The notes: generated by a model from the letters alone, not told the origin. A stretch of DNA of 64,000 bases from Chryseobacterium oncorhynchi (GCF_002899895.1 NZ_PPEI02000008.1:55810-119809), one strand, 5' to 3'. Shown: positions 49,180-58,444, numbered from the stretch's first letter. Numbers and translations are program-made.

Positions 49180-49692
49180 ATGGAATTTTTACCGATTACT
49201 TCTGCTGAGGATTATAGAGTTCAGGAAATCTATTCTTCCTATATCAGCACGTTTCCTGTAGACGAACAAAGAGATAAGGAACAGTTTTTAGATTTATTTT
49301 CAAATCCGAAAGTAAAATTCATGTCCGTAGTACATGAGTCTGAACCTATTGGATACCTCATCTTATGGGAATTAAGCTCCTTTGTTTTTGTGGAACATTT
49401 TGAAGTGTTTGAGGCTTTCAGAAGTAAAAAACTGGGATCTCATATCATAGGATACTTATTGGAAAACTATCCAAGAATCATCCTGGAAATTGAGCCTGAG
49501 GATTTGAATGAAGATGCTAAAAGACGTTATTCTTTTTACCAGAGAAATAGTTTCAGCCTGATTGATACTACCCATGTACAGCCAAGTTATGGCGAGGGAA
49601 AACAATCCCTGAATTTATGGCTACTAGCCAATTATTCTCCTGATAATGTAGAGGAGCTTAAAAAAGAAATTTGTGATATTGTTTATCCTTAA
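49180..49692 (+). CDS. GNAT-family N-acetyltransferase
   Basis: This 170-residue protein has the GNAT fold: PIGYLILWELSSFVFVEHFE (strands beta4-beta5) and the acetyl-CoA loop FRSKKLGSHIIGYLLENYP. Strand and helix pairs ILEIEPED and RRYSFYQRNSFSLID follow. The substrate is unknown. It is the last gene of the GH3-bshA operon and is followed by a terminator at 49699. A link to thiol or amino-sugar metabolism is only suggested by the operon. Confidence 0.88.
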   Translation: MEFLPITSAEDYRVQEIYSSYISTFPVDEQRDKEQFLDLFSNPKVKFMSVVHESEPIGYLILWELSSFVFVEHFEVFEAFRSKKLGSHIIGYLLENYPRIILEIEPEDLNEDAKRRYSFYQRNSFSLIDTTHVQPSYGEGKQSLNLWLLANYSPDNVEELKKEICDIVYP

Positions 49693-49698
49693 ATATAA

Positions 49699-49730
49699 AA
49701 CGCCGGAAAGTATCCGGCGTTATTTTTTAT
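49699..49730 (+). terminator. Intrinsic terminator after the acetyltransferase gene
   Basis: AACGCCGGA (49699-49707), loop AAGTA, TCCGGCGTT (49713-49721), then a T-rich tract. Confidence 0.9.
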
Positions 49731-49767
49731 AGTAAATAATAAGCATTTAAGTTTTTGCTTTCATTCA

Positions 49768-50502
49768 TTAGTCTACTTCATACTCAAGCTTTATTGTAAT
49801 ATTCGCTTCTTTCTCTTTCGAAGATGTATTAAATGTTCCACCATACGAATAATCTTCATTTGAATTCGGCTCTGTGATCTGGATAACCCCCATCGTTGCT
49901 TTTTTTAGATTTCCAAGGCTGCTTCCTGAATTTTCCGCAATTTTCTCTGCTCTTTCCTTAGCATCTTTTGTCGCACTGGCAATCATTTCCTGCTTTACAG
50001 TGGCCAACTTGGTATAAAAATAAGCCGGTGAAGAAGATGTAAACTCAATTCCTCTGTTAATAATTTCTGTAATATTTCTGGATAGATTTTCAATTTTAGC
50101 TACCTCTTTACTTTCAATGGAAACCTTTTGAGTCAGATTATAACCTGAGAATTCCCCTTGAACATAATTTCCATTGGCATCGTTATAGCTTCTGAACTGT
50201 TTTTGGATATCTACAGACGAAAAAACAATTTCACTTTGTTTTATCCCTTTGGAAACCAGATAATCATTAATTACCTTTCTGTCTAACGCCAGCTCATCAT
50301 ACGCTGATTTTAAATCAAAATTATTTTTAGAAAAACTTCCGGACCATGTGATCAGGTCGGAGGTAAATTGTTTTGTTCCTAACCCGGTAACAGAAATAGT
50401 ATTTTCAGATTTATTTCTGTTCTTAATAGAATTGCCCAGTAAGCCCAGACCAAGCACAAAGCCCAAGGCTCCTATTGCCACAGCAATAATGTTTTTATTC
50501 AT
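49768..50502 (-). CDS. SIMPL-domain (DUF541) exported protein
   Basis: This 244-residue protein has an N-terminal membrane anchor or signal (about 5-24; IIAVAIGALGFVLGLGLLGN) and a SIMPL/DUF541 domain (about 35-240). The domain shows TISVTGLGTKQFTSDLITWS, IVFSSVDIQKQF and a LKKATMGVIQITEPNS segment. Such proteins are periplasmic and of unclear role, with links to oxidative stress in other bacteria. It is monocistronic and ends near the terminator of the convergent acetyltransferase gene. Confidence 0.87.
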   Translation of the reverse strand: MNKNIIAVAIGALGFVLGLGLLGNSIKNRNKSENTISVTGLGTKQFTSDLITWSGSFSKNNFDLKSAYDELALDRKVINDYLVSKGIKQSEIVFSSVDIQKQFRSYNDANGNYVQGEFSGYNLTQKVSIESKEVAKIENLSRNITEIINRGIEFTSSSPAYFYTKLATVKQEMIASATKDAKERAEKIAENSGSSLGNLKKATMGVIQITEPNSNEDYSYGGTFNTSSKEKEANITIKLEYEVD

Positions 50503-50622
50503 AATAATTTGTGAATTTGTTTTTGGTTATGAGAATATTACATCAATTTCTATTCCACTATTTTAAGGTTTTTTTAACACAAATCAGAAAGTGGATATTA
50601 TTGGATGTGAAAAATTCAAAGT

Positions 50623-51435
50623 TTATTGATGGCTGTTCTTTAATCTTTCTATAAAAAGAGGGACTGTTTCCTCCATTCTTAGCATGACACCGGATAAATT
50701 TCTTGCTTTTACATAGGTACGAACCTGAGGTTTTACAGCAAATGAAAACTCTATAAACTCTGAAATTCTGTCTACCGGAATTCCTGCGTTGGTAAAATAT
50801 TCATCCTCTACTCTTTTCCGAACCCACATAATATGTTCCTGCAAATCATCGTACCTGTATTGTCTTTTCTGCTTTCTAGCTTTACCGCTGACAAGATCAT
50901 AAACACCCTGAACATTTAGGTTCCCCAAGAGTATTGGTAAAAGAACGCTTTTCACTTCTGCTGGTGTCTCCCTCATTTTGCCAACAGGTTGCGGCAGACC
51001 TACAGCTTGTCTTACCTGCTCACCTTTATCCACTTTTGCTACAATTCTGGAATCCTGCTCCAGATCTCCGGAAAGTTTCTTTACAATCTTTACTTCACCA
51101 ATATCTTTAGGAATCTGAAAGAGCGTGATCAACAATTCTGAATTAATTCCGTTTTGAAGCACTCTTCGGGAAACTCTTTTGAAGTCTTCCTTTACAAACC
51201 TTAATTCATCATTAGGGTTGGCATCAATAGAGAACATTCCTAGTGAATTGGAAAGTGTTTTTTTATCCGTGGAAATATTAACAACAATAACTCCGCTTAG
51301 GTTATCTCCATTATCATCAATAGTCCTCCCCGTTACTGTTTGCTGGGAAAACAAAACATTACTGCATAGAAAAACAATGAAAAGAAAAAAAAATTTCCAA
51401 CATGTGCTTACAATATGTTTGAAGTTATAATTCAA
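50623..51435 (-). CDS. Carboxypeptidase-regulatory-like domain protein, paralogue 3 of 3
   Basis: This 270-residue protein has a signal peptide (about 10-30; FFLFIVFLCSNVLFSQ). A carboxypeptidase-regulatory-like Ig domain (about 33-105) has TGRTIDDNGDNLSGVIVVNI and NSLGMFSIDANPNDELRFVK. A C-terminal helical region of unknown type follows (YFTNAGIPVDRISEFIEFSF). It shares both parts with the two genes upstream, so the three arose by tandem duplication. In other Bacteroidota this N-terminal domain begins outer-membrane receptors; here the barrel is absent. Probably periplasmic or surface-linked; function unknown. Last of the three-gene unit. Confidence 0.8.
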   Translation of the reverse strand: MNYNFKHIVSTCWKFFFLFIVFLCSNVLFSQQTVTGRTIDDNGDNLSGVIVVNISTDKKTLSNSLGMFSIDANPNDELRFVKEDFKRVSRRVLQNGINSELLITLFQIPKDIGEVKIVKKLSGDLEQDSRIVAKVDKGEQVRQAVGLPQPVGKMRETPAEVKSVLLPILLGNLNVQGVYDLVSGKARKQKRQYRYDDLQEHIMWVRKRVEDEYFTNAGIPVDRISEFIEFSFAVKPQVRTYVKARNLSGVMLRMEETVPLFIERLKNSHQ

Positions 51436-51466
51436 TTGTTATTTTATCTTTTAAAGCACGAATATT

Positions 51467-52273
51467 TCATTTAATATCAAGCTTATTTAATTTACGATAT
51501 TCTAGAAAAGCTAATTGTAGTTCAAACTTCAATACATCCTTATTGAAATCCTTTCTGAATTTTTTTGAAAGGAATCTTGTTTCTTCTGCATACAGCAAAA
51601 ATGTATCCATCTGCTCATCTTCCATTCCATATTTCTTAAAAAAATCTAAGTCTACTTCATTTTTAAGGCGAGTCATAAAAGTTTGAAATTCCAAATAGTT
51701 TGCCTTTGTAATTTTAGGTTTTGTTGCTTTTTTAACTAAGCCAACCGCAGCCCCAATAACTCCCTTAATATCTACCTGACCAGCTTTAAAATCATGTCCA
51801 GTGAAAGTTTTGGAAATAGATCGATCTGCCAAGGGCTCACTTAAAGGACTTCTCATATATTTTGACATATTCGACTTTAAAGATCTAAGCTTTTGAGATT
51901 CATTCAAAAGCTTACTATCTTTTTCTAGATTTCCGGTAGGTCTGAAAGTTATTTTTACTTCCGCTATTTGAATTTCTTCTTTTTGAAGAATCATTAGTAA
52001 AGGGTTATTAAAGTCCTCTTTTGAAATCTTCTTACTGGCACGATAATATCCTTCTTTTACGGATCTTATTTCATCATTTTCATCAGCATCTATTACAAAC
52101 TTCCCTGAAGAATTGCTCAATACAGAAATATTTTTTGATATATTAATGATTAATACAGGGTTGATATTAACGTTCGTATTATCTGTAATGAACCCTACTA
52201 TTTTTTGCTGAGAGAATAATGGAACAGATACAAAAAGTAAGCTTATGTATAGATTTTTCTTATAGACTTTCAT
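51467..52273 (-). CDS. Carboxypeptidase-regulatory-like domain protein, paralogue 2 of 3
   Basis: This 268-residue protein has a signal peptide (about 6-22; LYISLLFVSVPLFSQ). The regulatory-like Ig domain has VGFITDNTNVNINPVLIINI and SSGKFVIDADENDEIRSVKE. The helical C-terminal part (FFKKYGMEDEQMDTFLLYAE) aligns with that of both neighbours. It is more basic than its paralogues in the linker (KKATKPKITKANYLEFQTF). It starts 5 bp after the stop of paralogue 1 and ends 31 bp before paralogue 3. Function unknown. Confidence 0.8.
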   Translation of the reverse strand: MKVYKKNLYISLLFVSVPLFSQQKIVGFITDNTNVNINPVLIINISKNISVLSNSSGKFVIDADENDEIRSVKEGYYRASKKISKEDFNNPLLMILQKEEIQIAEVKITFRPTGNLEKDSKLLNESQKLRSLKSNMSKYMRSPLSEPLADRSISKTFTGHDFKAGQVDIKGVIGAAVGLVKKATKPKITKANYLEFQTFMTRLKNEVDLDFFKKYGMEDEQMDTFLLYAEETRFLSKKFRKDFNKDVLKFELQLAFLEYRKLNKLDIK

Positions 52274-52278
52274 TTTGG

Positions 52279-53025
52279 TTACCTTTTAGTCTCTGGTGTA
52301 CGATAGGTTGAAATTCTTGTCAGTACAAAACGCTGGAATCTATATAAATCAGCATCACTACAGAATCCGTATTTCAAAATCTTTTTTCTTTCAAAACCAC
52401 CGGCCAAAACATAGGAAATAAAATGATCAATGAGTGGTTTTTCTATTTTAAGGTTCGTAAAATATTCTTCACCCAAGCTTGCTTTGATATAGCTCATCAA
52501 ATCAATGTCATCCCATTTGTTCTTCACTTTTCCTATAGAAAATCCCTCACCTTTTGGCTGAACAAATTCTCCAGGTCTTGCTGCCAGTATTCTTGGATCT
52601 GATTTTTGTGCAATATAAGAGTCTATCTCTTTGCTCAGCTTTTCAACCTTTTTAGGCTTGTTATAATTTCTTGAATCTATTTTTAAGTTTCCGGTAAGCC
52701 CTTGCTTCACTTCCACTTCAGGAATCTGAATGGTTTGCCGAACAAGGCTAACCTCCATTGGAGATTGTACATTTTCCTGCGAAATCTTTTTTATTACCCT
52801 TTCATAGCCGGCCTTTATAAAGCGAAGCTCATCACCTGCTTTCCCGGAGATCATAAAATGTCCGTCTCTATTTGAAAGCACCATTTCATCTGTTCTAATG
52901 TTGATAACGTTCACGTCCTCCATCTCTGAGCCTCCTTCAGAAATAATCTTTCCGAAGATATAGCTTTGAGCATGGGTATGAATGAAAAAGATAAAGGTTA
53001 ATAAAAAGAATAGTTTAAATTTCAC
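52279..53025 (-). CDS. Carboxypeptidase-regulatory-like domain protein, paralogue 1 of 3
   Basis: This 248-residue protein has a signal peptide (about 3-19; FFLLTFIFFIHTHAQ). The regulatory-like Ig domain has FGKIISEGGSEMEDVNVINI and NRDGHFMISGKAGDELRFIK. The C-terminal helical part has YFTNLKIEKPLIDHFISYVL. It heads the three-gene minus-strand unit. A -7 box, TAGCTTTG, is at 53051-53044, 19 bp before the start. Each paralogue keeps the pattern (N/S)xxGxFxIxAxxxDExRxVK, so the domain is under selection. Function unknown. Confidence 0.8.
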   Translation of the reverse strand: MKFKLFFLLTFIFFIHTHAQSYIFGKIISEGGSEMEDVNVINIRTDEMVLSNRDGHFMISGKAGDELRFIKAGYERVIKKISQENVQSPMEVSLVRQTIQIPEVEVKQGLTGNLKIDSRNYNKPKKVEKLSKEIDSYIAQKSDPRILAARPGEFVQPKGEGFSIGKVKNKWDDIDLMSYIKASLGEEYFTNLKIEKPLIDHFISYVLAGGFERKKILKYGFCSDADLYRFQRFVLTRISTYRTPETKR

Positions 53026-53218
53026 GGATTGTTTTTAATAAAGCAAAGCTAAAATTATTTTTAAATATTACCATAAATTTAACCACACTTAACGCCTTTT
53101 AATATTTTCTTTCAGGTCTTTGCTAATTTTTGCTGTCGAAACTGTTAAATAGCTCCATTGAATTGTTAAAGTTTGTTTTAAATTTTAGCTAACTTGCAGT
53201 CTCAATTCTCTTTTAACA

Positions 53219-56200
53219 ATGCAAAATTCTTATACAGTCATCAATGCTTCCGCAGGATCCGGGAAAACTTACGCCCTGGTTCAGAGACTTCTGATGATCT
53301 GTCTCCGCTATCCTAATCAACAGCAATCGATCAGGAATATTCTCGCTTTGACCTTTACCAATAAGGCAGCGAATGAGATGAAAGAAAGAATTTTGACGTG
53401 GCTGGGAAATTTTTCTTCAAGTGATTATGCAGTAAATGCTGATCTTAAAAACATGCAGAAAGCTTTTGAAGAACAGGGCCTGAAGATCACAATTGATGAA
53501 CTTCATCTTCGTTCTAAAAGACTTTTGGATCATATTCTTCATAACTATTCCACATTGAATATTGGAACGATTGACCGTTTTAATTCAAGATTAGTAAGAA
53601 GCTTTTCTTATGAACTAGGATTAGCCAAAAATTTTAATCTGGAAATTGAAGCTGAACCATTTTTAATTGAGGCTGTGGATAAAATGTTAGATCAGATCGG
53701 GGAAAATGAAACGATCTCCAATTCTTTCATGGATTATGTAGACTACAGTCTTGAGAATAATGAAAGAATTAATCTTAACAAAAATCTGTATGATTCTGCA
53801 AAGGAGTTTGTAAAGGATATTCATTACGAACATCTGAAAAACAATGATAGTTTTGATGATGCCAATTATGAGGATATCAAGAATACACTTCGTAAAGAGA
53901 TTGTTCTTAATAAGAAACAAGCTGCAGAGTTGGCTGCCTCCTCCATTGAATTATTCAAATCCAGAAATATCGAGATTGAAGATTTTGCCCAAGGGAAAAA
54001 TGGTATTGGAGGATTCTTTACAAAGGTTATTGATTTTTATCAACAGAAAAGAGCAGGTTTTCCTTTTCCGACGACTCTAGAAGAATCTGTAATCAACAAT
54101 TACAGAAAGGGAGCTTCATCAAAATCAAAGCACAAGGAAACTGAAATTTTTGAGGTTCTGGATCAGCTTATTGAGAACAGAATGCAGCTTATTCTTTTAT
54201 ATATTGAAACCCAGAAGAAAGAAAAGGTTCTATCTGCTTTGCTTCCTTTAAAGGTTAATAAGGATATTCAGGATGAGCTTAAAAAAATTGAGGAAGAAAA
54301 TGACCTTGTTCTATTATCCAAATTTAATATCCTGATCAATGAAAACCTTAAGAACGAGCCGTCAGCATTTATTTATGAAAAGGTAGGTTCACAGTTTCAG
54401 CATTATTTCTTTGATGAATTTCAGGATACTTCTGAGCTTCAGTGGCAGAATTTTGTTCCATTAAGGGATCACAGTGTTTCTACAGAAAACACTTCATTTA
54501 CTTTGGTGGGAGACCCTAAGCAGAGTATCTACAGATTCCGAGGTGGGGAAAGTAAGTTGATGCTGGATATTATCAACAAAAAAGAATTTTCTCCTAAGGA
54601 AGCTGATCTTCTTGTCTTAAAGGATAACTGGAGAAGCGCAAGAAATATTGTACAGTTTAATAATGAGCTGTATCAGTATCATTCCAGAGATCTGGAAGAA
54701 GAGCATAAGAATATCTTTGGAACAGATGCTGAGCAAACCCCAAAGTCAAAGATTGATGGACGGGTAAAGGTTAACCTTATTGAGAATCTTACCAACGATG
54801 AGTTTTATGATGATACTTCTGAACGGATGCGAAAAGATATTCAGGAATGTCTGGACAATGGTTTCAAGTTCTCTGATATTACCATTCTCTGTCGTGGAAA
54901 CTTTGATATTTTCAGTTACTCTCAAAAACTAGGAAATTTAAAAGCTAACTATCATGGTGAGGAAACAAATATTAAAACAATTTCTGACAAAGGTCTTACC
55001 CTAGAGCTTTCCAATACGCTGAAAGCCGTCATAGAATTTTTAAGATGGGAAATCAATCCCAAGAATAAACCCTGTCTGATCATGATGATGTATCATCTGA
55101 ATACGCTGGGCAAAATTCACATGGCAGATTTTACCCTCGAGATGAAAGAAATTCTGGATGTAGAGGGACATGAGGAAATTCTTCAGTTTATTCAGCAAAA
55201 ATATTCTCTACAGCTTAGGCAGGATAATTTTCCGAGATTTAATTTATACAATTTCATAGAGTATTATATCAACGAATTCTCTGTAGAAAATAAGGAAACG
55301 GATTTCTTGCTTAACTTTTTGGAAATGCTTTTCAACTTTACCCAAAATGCAGGGGCAAGTACAAAGGAATTCTTAAAGTATTGGGATGAAGAAGCTTCTT
55401 CCTATACTATTCAGGCTTCGGAAAACATTGATGCTATTCAGATCATGACCATTCACAAGTCAAAAGGGCTGGAATTTCCTATTGTTTTTATTCCTATGAT
55501 GAACAAAAATAGGGATAGTGAGTTTACCAACTGGTTTGAGACAAGTGAGAGTGCTGCTTTGAAGTCCGTAAATATTAATCAGTTCAGTAAAAATCTGGAA
55601 GTTTATGACGAGCAGATTCAAAGCTTTAACAAAAAAAATTCTTACAAAAATTTGATCGACAGATTATGCTTGCAGTATGTAGCTACTACCAGACCTGTTG
55701 AACAGCTATTCTTCTATCTTCAAAAAGCTAACAAAACATCCAACAATCTTGAATTGTTAGAATTTATTCAGACAAAAAATACAGAGAATGCTGATGAGTT
55801 TGATCTGTATGAAGTAAATCCTGAGATGTTGAAGAAACATTCAAAGACTAAAAGTTCTTCTTTTAAGACACAGAATATTGAAAATCTGAAGAATGTCAAT
55901 GAGAATAGTACTTCCATAAAAATTGCCACTCCATCCAAGAACTATCAGGTAAGGAATGAAAAAGTGAGGATCGGGCTTTTCGTTCACGAGCTTTTATCAA
56001 AGATCAATACTAAAAAGGATATCAATAAGGTTTTGGAGGGCTATGCCTTGGAGGGCTTAATTACCCTGGAGGAGAAGAACGAAATTCAAGTTACTCTGGA
56101 AGATATTGTGAAGACCTATGCTGAATTTTTCGATGAAAAATGGGAGGTTATCAATGAGAAAGACATTATGATCTCTGAAAATGGAGAAAGTCATATTTCA

Positions 56201-56359
56201 AGACCTGACCGTATATTAAAAAGTGAAGAAGGTTATATTATTGTTGATTTTAAAACCGGAGAACGTAAAGATAAGGATCTCGCTCAGGTACAGGGTTATA
56301 AAAATATTCTCGAAAGGTTGGGCAAAAAAGTTCTTAAAACTCAAATCATTTACTTGTAA
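53219..56359 (+). CDS. AddA-like UvrD/RecB-family helicase-nuclease
   Basis: This 1046-residue protein has the superfamily 1A helicase motifs: Walker A NASAGSGKTYAL (9-20), motif Ia LTFTNKAANEMKERI, motif II DEFQDTS (about 398-404), motif III GDPKQSIYRFRGGE, and motifs V and VI (TIHKSKGLEFPIVFIP, YVATTRP). At the C-terminus is a PD-(D/E)XK nuclease domain: RPDRIL near 995, DFKTG near 1010 and QVQGYK. This is the plan of AddA, which with AddB processes double-strand breaks for recombination. No addB-like gene is next to it, so the partner must lie elsewhere. It is plus-strand and apparently monocistronic. Confidence 0.88.
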   Translation: MQNSYTVINASAGSGKTYALVQRLLMICLRYPNQQQSIRNILALTFTNKAANEMKERILTWLGNFSSSDYAVNADLKNMQKAFEEQGLKITIDELHLRSKRLLDHILHNYSTLNIGTIDRFNSRLVRSFSYELGLAKNFNLEIEAEPFLIEAVDKMLDQIGENETISNSFMDYVDYSLENNERINLNKNLYDSAKEFVKDIHYEHLKNNDSFDDANYEDIKNTLRKEIVLNKKQAAELAASSIELFKSRNIEIEDFAQGKNGIGGFFTKVIDFYQQKRAGFPFPTTLEESVINNYRKGASSKSKHKETEIFEVLDQLIENRMQLILLYIETQKKEKVLSALLPLKVNKDIQDELKKIEEENDLVLLSKFNILINENLKNEPSAFIYEKVGSQFQHYFFDEFQDTSELQWQNFVPLRDHSVSTENTSFTLVGDPKQSIYRFRGGESKLMLDIINKKEFSPKEADLLVLKDNWRSARNIVQFNNELYQYHSRDLEEEHKNIFGTDAEQTPKSKIDGRVKVNLIENLTNDEFYDDTSERMRKDIQECLDNGFKFSDITILCRGNFDIFSYSQKLGNLKANYHGEETNIKTISDKGLTLELSNTLKAVIEFLRWEINPKNKPCLIMMMYHLNTLGKIHMADFTLEMKEILDVEGHEEILQFIQQKYSLQLRQDNFPRFNLYNFIEYYINEFSVENKETDFLLNFLEMLFNFTQNAGASTKEFLKYWDEEASSYTIQASENIDAIQIMTIHKSKGLEFPIVFIPMMNKNRDSEFTNWFETSESAALKSVNINQFSKNLEVYDEQIQSFNKKNSYKNLIDRLCLQYVATTRPVEQLFFYLQKANKTSNNLELLEFIQTKNTENADEFDLYEVNPEMLKKHSKTKSSSFKTQNIENLKNVNENSTSIKIATPSKNYQVRNEKVRIGLFVHELLSKINTKKDINKVLEGYALEGLITLEEKNEIQVTLEDIVKTYAEFFDEKWEVINEKDIMISENGESHISRPDRILKSEEGYIIVDFKTGERKDKDLAQVQGYKNILERLGKKVLKTQIIYL

Positions 56360-56496
56360 ATTTCAACTCATATTATCAAAATATAGTATAGAATTAAAAG
56401 AAAAGATACTTATAATAAAAAAGGATTGTTTATTTTTATTCTATATAATATCAGCCCAAATATATATTAAGGCTGGTAAAGAGATTTCAGGTAACC

Positions 56497-56721
56497 ATGA
56501 AAATATATTTTATCTCTTTTGTCATAAGTGTTCTTATGATGGCATTCTCATCAGTAGCCATCTACAATATTGCAGATTATATGGATCCACCGGTAACAGC
56601 CGATGGCCATAGGTATATGCCTACTGAAAATGTAGCAAAGGCTTTATTCTTAAGTATTATAGTAGGTGCTATAACTTTTATTTCTGCTATTCGAATTCAG
56701 AGGCAAAGACAAAAGAAGTAA
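56497..56721 (+). CDS. Small membrane protein of unknown function
   Basis: This 74-residue protein has two membrane helices (about 3-22 and 47-66). A short polar loop, MDPPVTADGHRYMPTENV, lies between them and a basic tail (RIQRQRQKK) follows. No family is recognised. It is 137 bp after the helicase-nuclease gene and 30 bp before another small membrane protein gene in the same direction, so the two are probably co-transcribed. Confidence 0.6.
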   Translation: MKIYFISFVISVLMMAFSSVAIYNIADYMDPPVTADGHRYMPTENVAKALFLSIIVGAITFISAIRIQRQRQKK

Positions 56722-56751
56722 GTTTTCAAAAGCTTAAATTTTATAAAAGCT

Positions 56752-57120
56752 ATGAAAAACTACATTGTGAAAAACTGGAGAATATTATTCAAAATCCAGA
56801 TAACAGGTTTCATTATATTTATTATTTCGACTGTTATTTATTATTGGAATACTTCTGCGCATGCTTCTTTTAACCGAAATACAAAAATAATTGATCTTCA
56901 GGGAGTATTCTCATTGATAATGACCTATCTTTTTGTATTCTTTTCTGTGGTTACTTTAGTATATCCTGTTCTTTTCTTCATGCAGGCATACTTTATCCGG
57001 AAAGAAAGGTCAGTCGGAAAAGAGCTCATCCTTTTAGCTTTTTTATACTTACTATCTATCTTTTCCGTTTTCGCTTTATTTATGATCAATACTGCACAAG
57101 CAATTAAAAATAGTGGATAA
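56752..57120 (+). CDS. Membrane protein of unknown function
   Basis: This 122-residue protein has three membrane helices (about 14-32, 50-75 and 90-112). A loop, NTSAHASFNRNTKIIDLQGV, follows the first. The N-terminus is basic (KNYIVKNWRILFK). No family is recognised. It follows the 74-residue membrane protein and ends before a terminator shared with the ferritin gene. Confidence 0.62.
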   Translation: MKNYIVKNWRILFKIQITGFIIFIISTVIYYWNTSAHASFNRNTKIIDLQGVFSLIMTYLFVFFSVVTLVYPVLFFMQAYFIRKERSVGKELILLAFLYLLSIFSVFALFMINTAQAIKNSG

Positions 57121-57189
57121 ATAAAGGCAAACGGTTATTAGCATTATCTAAATTACGAAGCAAAAATTACTCTTACCATATAGAGAAAC

Positions 57190-57223
57190 AAAAAACCACC
57201 ATTCCCTTGAATAGTGGTTTTTA
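57190..57223. terminator. Bidirectional terminator between the small membrane protein and ferritin genes
   Basis: AAAAACCACCATTC and GAATAGTGGTTTTT form a stem with one mismatch and A/T runs on both sides. Confidence 0.85.
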
Positions 57224-57244
57224 TATTGTTGAAAACTTTTCAGT

Positions 57245-57754
57245 TTAAGCGGTTGGATCCGGAGTGAATACTCTCTGTGCCAATTCCTGATCAAAAAGGT
57301 ATAATGCGGATGGATTATCACAAACCATTTTGATTTTTGTTACATACTGAGAAGCACTTGCTTCTTCTTCTACCTGCTCATTGATGAACCATTGCATGAA
57401 AGAAGTTGTTGCAAAATCTCCCTCTTCATTGGCATTTTTCACAATATTGAAAATACTTTTAGTTACTATTTTCTCATGTGCCAGTGCTTTCTCGAAAATA
57501 TCCGTTGCGTTTTCGAACTCATGAGGAGGTTTTGCTATTTCTCCGATGATAATTTCTCCACCTACATCATTCAGATAATCAAACATTTTATCTGCGTGCA
57601 TCAGTTCTTCCTTGCTTTGTACTCTGAAGTAGTTGGCAATCCCGTCCAGATCTTTTCCGGAAAACCATGCAGACATTGAAAGATAATATTGAGCGGCGTA
57701 TTGTTCGTGGGCAATTTGTTCGTTAATTAATTTTGCAATTTTTTCGCTAACCAT
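57245..57754 (-). CDS. ftnA: Ferritin (FtnA type)
   Basis: The start at 57754 (MVSEKIAKLINEQIAHEQYA) gives 169 residues. A longer frame upstream would cross the promoter at 57773-57803. The four-helix ferritin fold has ferroxidase-centre residues in EQIAHEQYAAQYYL, SKEELMHADKMFDYL (E and H of the ExxH motif) and a Glu-rich fourth helix (NEQVEEEASASQYV). It stores iron in a 24-subunit shell in the cytoplasm. There is no haem-binding Met signature of bacterioferritin. It is monocistronic. Confidence 0.93.
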   Translation of the reverse strand: MVSEKIAKLINEQIAHEQYAAQYYLSMSAWFSGKDLDGIANYFRVQSKEELMHADKMFDYLNDVGGEIIIGEIAKPPHEFENATDIFEKALAHEKIVTKSIFNIVKNANEEGDFATTSFMQWFINEQVEEEASASQYVTKIKMVCDNPSALYLFDQELAQRVFTPDPTA

Positions 57755-57772
57755 AAGTATTAAATTTATATT

Positions 57773-57803
57773 CAAAAATAGGGAATAAAAGCCCGAAATC
57801 AAA
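57773..57803 (-). promoter_or_regulatory. Predicted ferritin promoter
   Basis: Minus strand: TTTG (57803-57800), 19 nt, TATTTTTG (57780-57773). Both boxes match the Bacteroidota consensus, with the ATG 18 bp downstream. Confidence 0.65.
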
Positions 57804-57824
57804 AGTTTTACGGAAAATTAATAC

Positions 57825-57852
57825 AAAAAGGATGGAAAAATATCCATCCTTT
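57825..57852 (-). terminator. Terminator after the Spy-like gene
   Basis: On the minus strand AAAGGATGGA and TCCATCCTTT flank a 6-nt loop and are followed by a T-run. Confidence 0.8.
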
Positions 57853-57881
57853 ATACATTAAAAAATCAAAATTACAAATAG

Positions 57882-58328
57882 TTATTTTACTTCAGAACCA
57901 GCTGTATTCATCGGCTTTTTCATCATTCTTTTATCTTTCATTGCCATTCTTTTCTGCTCCATTTTAGCCTTTCTGTCAACCTGCCATTTATCATATTGTT
58001 CAGGCGTAAGTATTTTTTTCATGTCAGCATCCATTTGTGCTCTTTTGGCTTTCATTTCATCCATTTTAGCCTGTCTCATGTCTTTATTTTTCTCGAATTC
58101 GGCTTTCATTTCAGATTTTCTTTTTTCATGTAATGCCTTTACCTGAGCTACTTGAGATTGGTTAAGATTAAGGTCTTTTTGCATCTGTGCTAAATGCTCC
58201 TGTTCTTTTTGTTGCATTTTTTGCTGCATTTCAGCTCTTCTTGTCTCTCTGTCTTGTGGAGTTGTCTGTTGTGCCATTGCAAAACTTCCCATTCCGATAA
58301 ATGCTATTGCTAAAACTAATTTTTTCAT
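57882..58328 (-). CDS. Spy/CpxP-like periplasmic helical protein (Met/Lys/Gln-rich)
   Basis: This 148-residue protein has a signal peptide (1-19, GMGSFAMAQ). It is one long charged helical region rich in Met, Lys, Gln and Glu (QQKMQQKEQEHLAQMQKDLN, RKAKMEQKRMAMKDKRMMKK). The phrase LTPEQYDKWQVDRKAKM near residue 105 is typical of Spy/CpxP-type and similar Bacteroidota proteins (LTPEQ motif). By analogy it may be a periplasmic chaperone or metal binder. It has an own terminator at 57825, and the Gly-rich gene lies upstream on the same strand. Confidence 0.75.
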   Translation of the reverse strand: MKKLVLAIAFIGMGSFAMAQQTTPQDRETRRAEMQQKMQQKEQEHLAQMQKDLNLNQSQVAQVKALHEKRKSEMKAEFEKNKDMRQAKMDEMKAKRAQMDADMKKILTPEQYDKWQVDRKAKMEQKRMAMKDKRMMKKPMNTAGSEVK

Positions 58329-58444
58329 CTTTTAAAAATTTAATTAATTGTTATTATACCTTTTTGATTATGAAACAAAAGAGAAGTTAAATTAACATAT
58401 TCATAAATAATGTTAAATTTTAACTAATAATAATTAATAATACA

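Noticed and set aside
56223-56612. 129-residue plus-strand frame overlapping the end of the helicase-nuclease gene
   Set aside because: It overlaps the conserved nuclease motif in another frame and also the next small gene; the composition looks random.
57755-57802. Upstream extension of the ferritin gene by 16 residues
   Set aside because: It crosses the predicted promoter at 57773-57803, and ferritins of this type start with MVSEKIAKL-like sequences.
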